64,000 bases of DNA from Polyangiaceae bacterium (lineage in GTDB: Bacteria; Myxococcota_A; Polyangia; Polyangiales; Polyangiaceae): NCBI GenBank assembly GCA_019637295.1, contig JAHBVX010000001.1, positions 285,501 to 349,500 of the forward strand. The letters run 5' to 3'. Numbering within the stretch: position 1 is the stretch's first letter; each line of letters begins with the position of its first letter. Of the stretch, positions 8,573-17,053 are shown one piece after another. The notes below the pieces were generated by a model. That model did no database searches. It was not told the origin of the DNA and saw only the letters and a program-made list of their open reading frames with translations. The position numbers were made by a program, and so were the translations under genes.

Positions 8573-10057
8573 GTGAAACGCCCCTTGCCCCTGGTCGCGC
8601 TGCCGTTGTTGCTCCTGTTGCTGTTGTGCTCGTCCTGCACCGGGGATCCGGCGGCCGAGCTCGGCGGGCACGGAGACTGCGAGGGAGAGGTGGCGGCGAC
8701 GGTCAGCCAAGGCTTGAGCACGATCAACTGCAGCGAGTCGACCGCGACCGGGTACCAGAATGGCAATCCGTTCACCATCACCGTCGTGAAGGTGGACGGC
8801 AAGCCCGTCGAGAAGGCGACGGCGAACGCGTACTACGTCATGGCCCAGGCCGCCGCCGCCGCAGGCGTGCACATCCAGGTCATCAGCGGCTTTCGCACCA
8901 TGTCGGAGCAGCAGTACCTGTACAACTGCTACCAGTGCGGCTGCTGCAACAACGGCAACCTGGCTGCCAAACCTGGCTACAGCAACCACCAGAGCGGGCA
9001 CGCGCTGGATCTGAACACCTCGAGCGGCGGCGTGTTGAACTGGCTCAACAACAACGGAGCCAAGTACGGCTTCAAGCGCACGGTACCGAGTGAAGCCTGG
9101 CACTGGGAGTGGTGGGGCGGGGGACCGGGAGGCGGACCCTGCGGCGGCGGCTCGGCGGGCGGCAACTGCGTCGAGAACTGCGGAAAGTTCGGCTGCGGGT
9201 GCGTGAACGGCGAGTGCAGCGGCGGCTTCTGCCCAGGCACGGGGTGCAGCGCGACGCAGACCAGCAACTGTGCGGCGTATGGCTGTGGCTGCGAGACCGG
9301 CAAGTGCAGCGGCGGGTTCTGCGAGGGTACCGGTTGCACGGCCAAGCAGACCAACGACTGCGCGGCGTACGGCTGCGGCTGCGTGGACGGCAAGTGCAGC
9401 GGTGGGTTCTGCGAGGGCACCGGTTGCACGGCGAAGCAGACCAACGACTGTGCCGCGTTCGGCTGCAACTGCGTGGACGGCAAGTGCAACGGTGGGTTCT
9501 GCGAGGGTACCGGTTGCACGGCCAAGGAGGTCACGGACTGTGGCAAGTTCGGCTGCGGCTGCGTAGACCACCAGTGCAGCGGCGGGATCGGCTGCGGCAG
9601 CAAGGGCAATGGCTGCACGGCCAAGGAGATCACGGACTGCGGCAAGTTTGGCTGCGACTGCTACGACCACCAGTGCACCGGCGGCGCTTGCTCGCCGCCG
9701 AGCGGCAGCGGAGGCGCGGGCAGCGGCAGCGCGGGCAGCGGCAGCGGAGGCGCGAGCAGCGGAGGCGCGGGCAGCGGCAGCGGAGGAGCGAGCAGCGGCA
9801 GCGGCGGAGCGAGCGGCGCGGCTGGCGCGGGAGCTGCGGGTGCCGATCCGACGGGCAGCGGTGGAGGCGGGGCGGGAGCTACGAGCGGTGCGCCCGGCAA
9901 GGCGCCGGCGCGTGGCGCGGCCCTCCCCGGCGAGGACTCGGGCTGCGCGTGTCGTGCGAGCGGCACCTCGCGCGCGCGCTCGCCCTGGGCGCTCGCCGCG
10001 CTCGCGCTCGCTTGGAGCCTGCGCAGGCGCCGGAGGGCTGCCCACTCCGTCGGATAG
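8573..10057 (+). CDS. Secreted M15 (VanY-like) peptidase with six Cys-rich repeats and MYXO-CTERM tail
   Basis: This 494-residue exported protein starts at a GTG preceded by GGAGGT with 4-nt spacing; an in-frame ATG at 8543 lacks such a site. A signal peptide with a lipobox-like Cys is followed by a peptidase M15/VanY domain. The SGFR motif, the zinc motif SNHQSGHALD (His139, Asp146) and EAWHW (Glu174, His177) are all present, so it should cleave D-Ala-containing peptidoglycan stems. Six Cys-rich repeats of about 30 residues (core CGCxxGxCSGGFC) follow at about residues 190-375, then a Ser/Gly linker. The tail is a Cys-x-Cys, a hydrophobic segment and an Arg cluster, the MYXO-CTERM layout that is cleaved and anchored by a myxosortase. 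The product is probably a cell-surface wall hydrolase. Confidence 0.85.
   Translation: MKRPLPLVALPLLLLLLLCSSCTGDPAAELGGHGDCEGEVAATVSQGLSTINCSESTATGYQNGNPFTITVVKVDGKPVEKATANAYYVMAQAAAAAGVHIQVISGFRTMSEQQYLYNCYQCGCCNNGNLAAKPGYSNHQSGHALDLNTSSGGVLNWLNNNGAKYGFKRTVPSEAWHWEWWGGGPGGGPCGGGSAGGNCVENCGKFGCGCVNGECSGGFCPGTGCSATQTSNCAAYGCGCETGKCSGGFCEGTGCTAKQTNDCAAYGCGCVDGKCSGGFCEGTGCTAKQTNDCAAFGCNCVDGKCNGGFCEGTGCTAKEVTDCGKFGCGCVDHQCSGGIGCGSKGNGCTAKEITDCGKFGCDCYDHQCTGGACSPPSGSGGAGSGSAGSGSGGASSGGAGSGSGGASSGSGGASGAAGAGAAGADPTGSGGGGAGATSGAPGKAPARGAALPGEDSGCACRASGTSRARSPWALAALALAWSLRRRRRAAHSVG
9174..9690 (+). repeat. In-gene tandem repeats encoding six Cys-rich modules
   Basis: Units of about 90 bp repeat within the M15 peptidase gene. 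The middle copies are nearly identical at the DNA level (for example around 9295-9385, 9385-9475 and 9475-9535), while the first and last are more diverged. Each encodes a 30-residue module with five or six Cys. The pattern suggests recent unit expansion by recombination. Confidence 0.75.
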
Positions 10058-10072
10058 GAGAGTCTCACCTCG

Positions 10073-11401
10073 ATGTCACCGCGCCGCACCGACACCCTGC
10101 TGCTCTTGACCTGCGCCATGATCGGCGTCGCCTGCGGCTCGGAGCCTGGCGGGGTGGCGAGCAACCGCGACCTGGACTCGGATGGCGCGGTGGGTCTACC
10201 CCACGACGGCCAGACACCGAGCCACGACGCGCCAACCCTGGGCGACGCTGGCGTCAGTGTCGACGCCGCCGCGGAGCCCGACGCGGTGGCCACTGCCCCC
10301 GACGCGGGTCCGGGCCCTGATGCGGGACAGCCGGATCCGAACTACACGGTGGACGGCTGCTTCCGCTGGTTCGGCGCCTCGAAGAGCGGCGCGCTGCAGG
10401 CCGCGCTCGACCAGCATGCGTGCGTGGAGGTTCAGGCCGGGACCTTCGTGCTCAGCGGTCCCGTGTACGCCAAACCGGGCAAGACGCTGCGTGGCGTCAG
10501 CGCCGCCGCGTCAGTCCTGGTCGCGAGCGCGTCGTGGAACTTCGGCTGTTGCGACGCGATGATCAGCGACACGTTGCCCGGCAACCCGGCGCAGAGCCCT
10601 TTCACGGTGCAGCGCCTCACGCTCGATGGCGCCGGTGTGGCGACGTACAACGTCTGTTGCCGTGGCTACACCGTCGAAGACACGATCCTGAAGCGCTCAC
10701 GCTGTTCGGCGATTGGTGCCGTCGGTGCGGGCGTGGTCGCACGCAAGAACCAGATGCTCGACTCCGCCAAGCCTACGAGTGTGCCAGGCAAGGGCCAGGT
10801 CACCTGCGCGACTGGGAACTTCGGTGGGGTCCTCGAGGGAGCCGCCATCTACTCCGAAGGCAAGGCCAGCAACTACGGGACGCTGATCGAGGACAACGTG
10901 ATCACGGGCTCCTTCGGTCCGGCCCTGGACATCAACGGCGCGTGGGGCGGGACGTTTCGCAAGAACGTCGTGTCGGGTAACACGAGTTGGGCGGCGGTGA
11001 GTCTCTACGGCGCCAGCCAGTGGCTCATCGAAGACAACCACATCAGCCATCCCGCCCATCAGCCGCCTCAGCCGTATCACCCGTACTGCGCCACGGGACC
11101 GGCGGGCGGCAACTCGGCCGGGATCTTCTTGTGTCAGGACACGGACAAGGACAGTCTGGTCACGAACGACAACGTGATTCGCAACAACAAGTCATCGTTC
11201 TACGGCATCTTGTCGGTCGGTGCGGACGAGATCCAGCCGTACCTTGCGCCGCGCAACAATACCTTTCAGAACAACGACGTGTTCGGCTCCCACGTCGGGT
11301 GTGCGGACGACTTCAAGGTGGGTCAGTGGTTCAGCGACAAGAACACCTGGACGGGCAACAACTGCGCCGGCTCCCCCAACACGGGGCCAATCACCTTCTG
11401 A
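10073..11401 (+). CDS. Secreted lipoprotein with right-handed beta-helix repeats
   Basis: This 442-residue protein has an N-terminal signal peptide ending near GVAC (Cys21) and then a Pro/Asp/Ala-rich linker. A large domain with regularly spaced Asn-Asn and IEDN-type turns follows (IEDNVITG, IEDNHISH, NDNVIRNN, NTFQNNDVF). That spacing is typical of pectate-lyase-like right-handed beta-helix proteins that bind or cleave polysaccharide. No catalytic triad is obvious, so a binding role is equally possible. The ATG at 10073 lies shortly after a GGAGAG element. The stop is adjacent to the next coding region, so the three genes from here to 12638 may form a unit. Confidence 0.7.
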   Translation: MSPRRTDTLLLLTCAMIGVACGSEPGGVASNRDLDSDGAVGLPHDGQTPSHDAPTLGDAGVSVDAAAEPDAVATAPDAGPGPDAGQPDPNYTVDGCFRWFGASKSGALQAALDQHACVEVQAGTFVLSGPVYAKPGKTLRGVSAAASVLVASASWNFGCCDAMISDTLPGNPAQSPFTVQRLTLDGAGVATYNVCCRGYTVEDTILKRSRCSAIGAVGAGVVARKNQMLDSAKPTSVPGKGQVTCATGNFGGVLEGAAIYSEGKASNYGTLIEDNVITGSFGPALDINGAWGGTFRKNVVSGNTSWAAVSLYGASQWLIEDNHISHPAHQPPQPYHPYCATGPAGGNSAGIFLCQDTDKDSLVTNDNVIRNNKSSFYGILSVGADEIQPYLAPRNNTFQNNDVFGSHVGCADDFKVGQWFSDKNTWTGNNCAGSPNTGPITF

Positions 11402-12021
11402 CGCGCGCCTGCGTCGTGCTGACGCTGGCGCTCACGGCTTGTACCTCCGGCGGGTTCGGCCTGGTGCCGAGCTACCCCTACGTGGAGGATCGCTCCCTCG
11501 CGCTGGTGGATGAGACGTTGACCCTGCGGGTGCGCGAGGACCGCACGGTCCGTGTAGAAGCGCTCTTCGAGTTCGTGGCGGTCGGAAGCCCGAAGTCGCG
11601 GGTCGCGACCTTCCCCATCGGCGGGCCCCGCGGGACTGCGCACGGCTTCCTGGCGGAGCTCGCCGGAGCCGAGCCCGAGCGGCTTCCCGTCGCGCTGGGC
11701 ACGGGCGGGGCGCTTCCCTTCGGCGACCCCGTGGAGTCCTGGGACATCTGGCTCGATGGCGACGCGCTCGCGCGTCACGATGGCCGACTTCGGGTGACCT
11801 ACGAGCAGCGCGGCTCCGGGCGGTTCAGCTACGTCCTGAAGTCCGGCGCCTACTGGTGCGGCCCGATCGCGCGGCTCGAGGTCGTGATCGACGATCCGCA
11901 CCGCAACTTGCTGGCCGTCATCGTGGAGGGCGAGCGAGCCGAGGTTCGCGGCCGCTCTCGCCTGCGCCATGTATTGCGCGACGTGGAGCCGCGGTCTGGG
12001 GTAGAGTTGCTGTTCGAGTGA
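11398..12021 (+). CDS. Hypothetical lipoprotein (start codon uncertain)
   Basis: The protein has about 207 residues. The frame carries a convincing lipoprotein signal (TRACVVLTLALTAC) immediately after the previous stop. No ATG, GTG or TTG sits in front of it at the right place. A CTG at 11398 overlapping the TGA gives a normal signal peptide, while the first conventional start, GTG at 11416, leaves only eight residues before the lipobox Cys. A GTG near 11322 inside the previous gene is a third option. The mature part is beta-rich with no known domain visible. The gene ends in GTGA, coupling it to the next one. Confidence 0.55.
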   Translation: MTRACVVLTLALTACTSGGFGLVPSYPYVEDRSLALVDETLTLRVREDRTVRVEALFEFVAVGSPKSRVATFPIGGPRGTAHGFLAELAGAEPERLPVALGTGGALPFGDPVESWDIWLDGDALARHDGRLRVTYEQRGSGRFSYVLKSGAYWCGPIARLEVVIDDPHRNLLAVIVEGERAEVRGRSRLRHVLRDVEPRSGVELLFE

Positions 12022-12638
12022 AAGTTCGAACCCTGGGTGTGTTGGCTGCGGCTCTCTGGCTGCCGGCCCCTGCGCTTGCAGACGCGGGCCCGAAGATTGA
12101 CGACTCGCTGTGGCTACCCATGGGGTTGAACCTCGGCTACTCGCTGAACCCGGATCCGGCTCCGAACGGCTTGCTGATCGGGCCGGAGATCAGCTTCGTC
12201 TACCTCGATCGAACCGGGTACTGGGGTGGTGTGTACACGGATCTGCTGCACGACACGGGCCCCGAGCAGTGGCGCTTCAGCGGGGGGCTAGAAGGGGGTG
12301 TGGCGATCTTCGGGATGGACGTCGGCTACGTCGGCGCCAGCGGGGACGAGTGGCAGCATGGCCTGCGTGGACGCCTGCTCATCTCGCTGGCTGCGATTCA
12401 CCTGTACGGCGGGGTTGGCACCCTCTTCCAACAGCCCGACGCGGTCACCTACGGCGAGCTCGGCGTGCTGCTCAAGTTCCCGCTCCAGCTGTGGCAGACC
12501 GAGTCGCGCCGGCCCTGGATGAATCGACCCCCGCCGGACCCACCTCCTCCACCGCCACCCCCCGATCAAGGCGCGCCCTACGCTCCACCGCCGCCGTACG
12601 CGCAGCCACCGTCGTACGCCGAGCCACCACCGAACTGA
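12018..12638 (+). CDS. Secreted hypothetical protein with proline-rich tail
   Basis: This 206-residue protein starts at a GTG overlapping the upstream stop (GTGA) and has a clear signal peptide with an ALA-DA cleavage site near residue 22. The middle is Gly/aromatic-rich with alternating beta-strand character, such as the GVYTDLL and LEGGVAIFGMDVGYVGAS segments. That looks like a small outer-membrane barrel. The last 45 residues are Pro-rich (PPPDPPPPPP then PPYA repeats), like periplasm- or wall-spanning tails in myxobacterial envelope proteins. No enzymatic motif is visible. Confidence 0.65.
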   Translation: MKVRTLGVLAAALWLPAPALADAGPKIDDSLWLPMGLNLGYSLNPDPAPNGLLIGPEISFVYLDRTGYWGGVYTDLLHDTGPEQWRFSGGLEGGVAIFGMDVGYVGASGDEWQHGLRGRLLISLAAIHLYGGVGTLFQQPDAVTYGELGVLLKFPLQLWQTESRRPWMNRPPPDPPPPPPPPDQGAPYAPPPPYAQPPSYAEPPPN

Positions 12639-12657
12639 ATCGCTGTACTCTGCGCGG

Positions 12658-13935
12658 GTGTCTCCGGATGCCGACGCGCTCTCCGCTCTCGAGCCGACGC
12701 TGGCGCGCGCCAGGGCCGCGATCCGGTCGCTGGGGCAGGACGCCGACGAGAGCCCCGCCTGGCGGCGGGACCTCGAAGTTTTGTTCGGCGCGAGCGCGCT
12801 CCGCTGGCTGCTCGACGTGCGGCGTCGGCCTGGTAGCGGAGGAAGCCACGAGCTCGAGGTCACGCTGGGCAGGGAGGCGGAGTCCACCAGCTTGCGGCTC
12901 GTTCCGTTCGGACACCACGAGCGACCCTTCGCGGAGACCAAGCGCCTCTCGCTGGTGCAGCGCGATGGAGGGGAGTTGTCCGACGCGTTCGGTCGCGAAC
13001 TCGAGAGCATTCGCCACCGAGTGCAGGCCTCGGAGGCGACTGGAGTGGCCGACGCGTTGCTCGCGCGCCTCGACGCGCGGACGCTTCCGGATCCGGACGA
13101 GGTGCGCGAGCTCGCGTCGCTGCCGGACCTCGAGGATCCCGAGCAGCGCGCCGTGAGCGTGATGCTGCCCGAGTACGCTCGCCACTACGGCGAGCGACCC
13201 CGCATCCTGGAGCGTCGCTTCGCGGAGTTCACGGTCGTCTCTGTCGCCTTCTCCGACGCACACCTGTCAGACGATGGCTCGTTCTTCACGCTGCCACCTT
13301 CGCTGCGTGTGGACGCACCTTCTCTCTTGTACCTGCGGCGGTTGGGGTTCGGCTGGAACGAGCGTGGCGTGGTGCGCCAGGTGCCGCTGCCCTCTCACCT
13401 CGAGCGCGTGCTCCGAGGCTCCGACCTCGGCGGGTTCGGGATGCGCCCTCGCATCGTCTCGCTGCCAACCATGGCTGCGTTCGATCGGCGTTGGCTCGCG
13501 TCGAGCACGCACGCCGTGTTGCCCATCAATCTTGGCTCGCGCGCCTTCTACCTTCGTCACGCGTGGCGCTACGTGCCGCGGCTCACGCGTCGTCCCCGGT
13601 CGGTGGGCTGGCTGGCCAGTCACTTCACGATCTTGGCGCATGACCTGGGCGTGCACGCCTTGCCCGTCCACCTACTGCCGAGCTCCGTGTTGCTCGAGCT
13701 GGGTCGTCGCATCCGCGCGTCCTGGGCGAAGACCCGCTGGCGTGCGCTGCGGCCGCCTCGCCCGCTGCTCTCGTTCTACGACACGGATCTGCATCTGTAC
13801 GCCCGGGCGGCGTGGTCCGAGGTAGAGAGCGTGAGCGAGCTGCCCGCCGCCTTGTGCCAACCGTCGCGTTTGGCCCAGCTCACCGCGCAGCTCGAGTCAC
13901 GGCTGCGAGAGGCCGCCGCGGCCCCGGCGACTTAG
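12658..13935 (+). CDS. Protein of unknown function, homolog of the 21476-22672 product
   Basis: This 425-residue protein starts at GTG 12658, with no signal peptide or membrane segments. I do not recognise the family, but the second half aligns by eye with the minus-strand protein at 21476-22672. Both have a LGFGW or LGFGF segment, then a stretch of about 30 residues ending in an aromatic/Arg-rich motif, then HDLGVHALPVH or HDMATHGMAYH and a helix of the form LLxELxRRIR. Conserved His and Asp in the HDxxxHxxxxH segment could be catalytic or metal-binding. The gene is convergent with the TPR gene, overlapping it by 4 nt. The homolog sits at the other edge of the same radical SAM neighbourhood. 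Confidence 0.6.
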   Translation: MSPDADALSALEPTLARARAAIRSLGQDADESPAWRRDLEVLFGASALRWLLDVRRRPGSGGSHELEVTLGREAESTSLRLVPFGHHERPFAETKRLSLVQRDGGELSDAFGRELESIRHRVQASEATGVADALLARLDARTLPDPDEVRELASLPDLEDPEQRAVSVMLPEYARHYGERPRILERRFAEFTVVSVAFSDAHLSDDGSFFTLPPSLRVDAPSLLYLRRLGFGWNERGVVRQVPLPSHLERVLRGSDLGGFGMRPRIVSLPTMAAFDRRWLASSTHAVLPINLGSRAFYLRHAWRYVPRLTRRPRSVGWLASHFTILAHDLGVHALPVHLLPSSVLLELGRRIRASWAKTRWRALRPPRPLLSFYDTDLHLYARAAWSEVESVSELPAALCQPSRLAQLTAQLESRLREAAAAPAT

Positions 13936-15893
13936 CCTGAAGGTCGGCTCCCAGCGAGCTGCAAGAGCTCGCTCTTGGCGCGGTCGAGCAGCCGCGCGCG
14001 CCAAGCCGCGGGGTCGTGGTGCGCGCCGCTCGTCACCAGGCGGAGGCGCCCCGCGGGCGTGAAGTAGGTCACGCAGCTCGACGAGCGATTGCCGCGCATC
14101 ATCTCGAGCGCGCCTCGGAGCACTTCGCCGCGATTGGCGGCGCTCGGCACCTGGTCGAACACCTCCAGCCCCAGCGAGCCGGCCGCGTCCGACATCAGCG
14201 CCGGCGCCGTGTAGAGCAGGTGGGCGAACGCGTCGAGCGCGGCCTCGTCATCGCCCGCGTCCATGAGCGCGAGCGCCAGGTTGACGCGCGCCCCAACGCG
14301 GTGCGGGTGGCTCGCGACCGCGCGCCGAAGATCGTCGAGCGCGAGGTCCGTGTGACCGAGCCGGCGATGAGCCTCCCCGCGGTAGGCGTAGACCGCCGGC
14401 CCCGTCGTGCCGTGCATGCGTTCTATACCGAGCGCACAGATCGCGAGCGCGGCGCGCGGGTTGCCCTCCAGGCTCTCGACCCCGCACAGCCCGATGTAGG
14501 CCCAGCGGGTCTCCGGCTCGAGCGCGATGGCTCGTTCGAGATCTGCGCGCGCCTCACCCAGACGCCCCAGCCAGAGCATCAGCTCGCCTCGGTGCGCGAA
14601 GGCCAAGGCCGCCTCGGGCTGCTCCTCGATGATGGAGTCGAGCTCTCGCTCGGCGACCTCGGGCGGAGCGATGCGGATCAACTCCAGCGCCTGTCGACAG
14701 CGGTGTCGCAGTCCGGCGCGCTCCGAGAGGCGCGCGCAGTCCGAGTTCACGCGGCGCGTAGCGAGCTCGGAGCGATTCCCAGAGAGGCGCTCGAGGGCAA
14801 GAGCAAGTACGGGCAAGACTTCGTTCGGCGCGCAGCCGTCGAGCACGCAGGTGGACTCGGGTGTCAGCTCCTGTAGCGCGGGTAGCACCTCGGTGAACGC
14901 GCCGCGTGGCAAGAAACTGAGAGGATTCTGGGTGGCGCGCTGCATCAGGCGCAGCAGCCACACCGACGGGAGGTATCGGTCCGAGCTCGCGAGCGCCGCG
15001 GTGGCGCTGCGGTCGAACTGCTCCAAGCGCCCGGTGCGTAGAGAGGCCTCGGCTCGCAATGCCTGGCACTCGGTGTCGCTCGGGTCGTCGTGGCACAGCA
15101 CCGCGAGCAGCGCTTCGGCGGCGTCATAGCGCGCTTCGACGACCGCGAGCGCCGCCAGGAGCCTCTTTCCGTCGCGCTCAGCCGCGTGCTGCTCCGCGAC
15201 GCGCCGGGCCTCGGCGAGGTCGCCGGACCACAGCGCCAGGCGTCCGAGCTCGACACGAGCGGCCCTGTTGCCCTCGGTCGCGAGGTCACCCAATAGCGCG
15301 CGATAGGTCGCGATGGCGCCTGCGTCGAGGGCGATGTGCGCCGCTTGCAGCCGGGCGGCCGGGCTCGAGTCGAGGGCCAGCGCCGAGCGCGCCAGCGCCA
15401 TGGCCTCGTCGCGCCGGTCCAGACGGCACAGCAGGCGCGCGACGGAGAAACCGAGCTCTGGCTCCTCGGGCAGCAGCTCCAGCAGCGAGAGCCCGTGCTC
15501 GGCAGCGCGTGCGTACCAGCGCGCCTGTCCGCACAGCTTCAAGAGCCAGGCCAGCGCTCGGGTGTCCCTCGGCTCGCTGCTCAGGATGCGCTCGGCGAGC
15601 TCGCGAGCGTCCTGGCCGAAACCAACGGCGTCTGCGGCGGCCAGGGCGTGGTCGAGCGCACGCCTTCGGAGCGACGGTGACAGCTCCGCCGCTCGCTGCA
15701 TCAACAGCAGGCCGCGCTCGAAGTCCGACAGCGCCAGGGCGAGCTGCCCCGCCACCAGCGTCAAGCCCGCCGAGTCCTGCGCGAGCACCAGGACTCGCGC
15801 CAGCTCCACCCGCGCTACATCGAGTCGGCCGTCCCGTGCCGCGGCGATGCAGCGCAGCGCGAGCGTGTGCCCGTCGCGCGGCAGCTCCGTCAC
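13932..15893 (-). CDS. Tetratricopeptide-repeat protein
   Basis: This 653-residue, almost entirely helical Ala/Leu/Arg-rich protein is built of degenerate TPR units through most of its length. Recognisable ones include AYRGEAHRRLGHTDLALDDL and ALAFAHRGELMLWLGRLGEA in the C-terminal half. It has no signal peptide or catalytic motif, so a scaffold role is likely. I chose the GTG at 15893 because it overlaps the stop of the upstream radical SAM gene (GTGA), although the open frame extends to 16274 as an antisense-like shadow. It is the third gene of the minus-strand unit 18123-13932. Confidence 0.7.
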   Translation of the reverse strand: MTELPRDGHTLALRCIAAARDGRLDVARVELARVLVLAQDSAGLTLVAGQLALALSDFERGLLLMQRAAELSPSLRRRALDHALAAADAVGFGQDARELAERILSSEPRDTRALAWLLKLCGQARWYARAAEHGLSLLELLPEEPELGFSVARLLCRLDRRDEAMALARSALALDSSPAARLQAAHIALDAGAIATYRALLGDLATEGNRAARVELGRLALWSGDLAEARRVAEQHAAERDGKRLLAALAVVEARYDAAEALLAVLCHDDPSDTECQALRAEASLRTGRLEQFDRSATAALASSDRYLPSVWLLRLMQRATQNPLSFLPRGAFTEVLPALQELTPESTCVLDGCAPNEVLPVLALALERLSGNRSELATRRVNSDCARLSERAGLRHRCRQALELIRIAPPEVAERELDSIIEEQPEAALAFAHRGELMLWLGRLGEARADLERAIALEPETRWAYIGLCGVESLEGNPRAALAICALGIERMHGTTGPAVYAYRGEAHRRLGHTDLALDDLRRAVASHPHRVGARVNLALALMDAGDDEAALDAFAHLLYTAPALMSDAAGSLGLEVFDQVPSAANRGEVLRGALEMMRGNRSSSCVTYFTPAGRLRLVTSGAHHDPAAWRARLLDRAKSELLQLAGSRPSG

Positions 15894-17053
15894 CGGGGCC
15901 CTCGCAACTCGGGGGGGAGCTCGCCCGCCCACACCCCGACGCCCCGCGCTGCCAGGGCCTGCGCGAGGGCCGCGCGCCGCTCTGCCTGCCAACTCGACGC
16001 TCGCATGTGCTCGAAGCGAGGGTCGTCGAAGTCGCGCTCGGCGCCCTGCACGCCGTGCAGCACGTCGATGCTCACTGAATCGACGACCTCTGCCAGCGCG
16101 CTCGCCAGCGCCTCCACGTCGTCCGAGAGCACCGGCTGTAGGACGGCGAAGGTACGTACGCCGCGCGATCTCAGCAGCGCGAGCGTGGCCAGGCGCTCGG
16201 GGATGCTCGCAGCGCGGGGCTCGAAGTGACGGCGCACCGCGTCGTCCTCGGTGGGCACGGAGAACCCGACCCACGCATTGGCCATGCTCGCGAGCAGCTC
16301 CATGTCATCCACCAGGGCTGCCGAGCGGGTGAGGACCAGCACCGGACGTCCGCGCGCCTCGCTGCGCACGACCTCGAGACAGCCGCGAGTGACGCGATGA
16401 CGTCGCTCCACGGCCTGGTAGGGATCGCTCACGATGGGACAGAACTTGATGGGGTGCAGCGGAGCCGTGCTCAGCTCTGCCGCCAGGATCTCGGCTGCGT
16501 TGATCCGCACGTCCACGTACGAGCCCCATGGGACCTCCGGCAGGCGCGCGAGCGTACGCGAGACCGCGACGTGCGAGTGGGCGTAGCAGAAGCGACAGCC
16601 GATCAAGCAGCCGACGTACGGGCTGACGCTGAAGTAGCGAGCGTCCGGCGTGCCCGCGGGCTCGAGCAAACGCGCGACCCGCACCTCGCGGACCTTCGCG
16701 GAAGACTCGGCATCAGCGCCGTGGGGAGCGGCGTCGCGGAGCGCGCGGAGCGCGGTCTCCTCGTTCGGAGCGATGACGTCGACCAGCGCGCGGCAGAGTG
16801 ACACGCCCAGCGCGGCGTCCACCGGCGCTGACGTGCTGGAGCGATACGACAGCGCGAGTCGGGAGCTCTGCGCCGCGCTCGGGCGCGTGGGCTCCCGGGG
16901 CGCGATCTCGACGTGGACTTCGTGCTCGCCAACCTGCAGCGTCAGGCGCGGACCGAGCTCCGTAGAGATGCCGAGCAGGCGGACCCCGGGCGTGATCTCC
17001 TCCCCGAGCCGGGCGGGCGCGACCAACGCGAGCAGGAAGTCGTCCAGCGTCAT
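15890..17053 (-). CDS. SPL-like radical SAM protein
   Basis: This 387-residue protein has a radical SAM motif at C149-x3-C153-x2-C156 (CLIGCRFC) followed by YAHSHV. It also has the KFCPIVSDPYQAVE and VLVLTRS segments typical of the spore-photoproduct-lyase-like family (Rv2578c type). The N-terminal 120 residues form an extra domain not seen in the short family members. The ATG at 17053 overlaps the upstream TGA (ATGA), and its own stop overlaps the TPR gene (GTGA). Co-translation with an unknown protein and a TPR scaffold suggests one complex or pathway. The substrate is unknown; DNA-lesion repair is a possibility by family but is not specifically supported. Confidence 0.75.
   Translation of the reverse strand: MTLDDFLLALVAPARLGEEITPGVRLLGISTELGPRLTLQVGEHEVHVEIAPREPTRPSAAQSSRLALSYRSSTSAPVDAALGVSLCRALVDVIAPNEETALRALRDAAPHGADAESSAKVREVRVARLLEPAGTPDARYFSVSPYVGCLIGCRFCYAHSHVAVSRTLARLPEVPWGSYVDVRINAAEILAAELSTAPLHPIKFCPIVSDPYQAVERRHRVTRGCLEVVRSEARGRPVLVLTRSAALVDDMELLASMANAWVGFSVPTEDDAVRRHFEPRAASIPERLATLALLRSRGVRTFAVLQPVLSDDVEALASALAEVVDSVSIDVLHGVQGAERDFDDPRFEHMRASSWQAERRAALAQALAARGVGVWAGELPPELRGPR

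Noticed and set aside
6884-10045. A 1053-codon open frame on the minus strand across the third radical SAM and M15 genes
   Set aside because: It is antisense to two well-supported genes with strong domain matches, and its translation is Ala/Arg-rich low complexity. GC-rich DNA keeps such antisense frames open.
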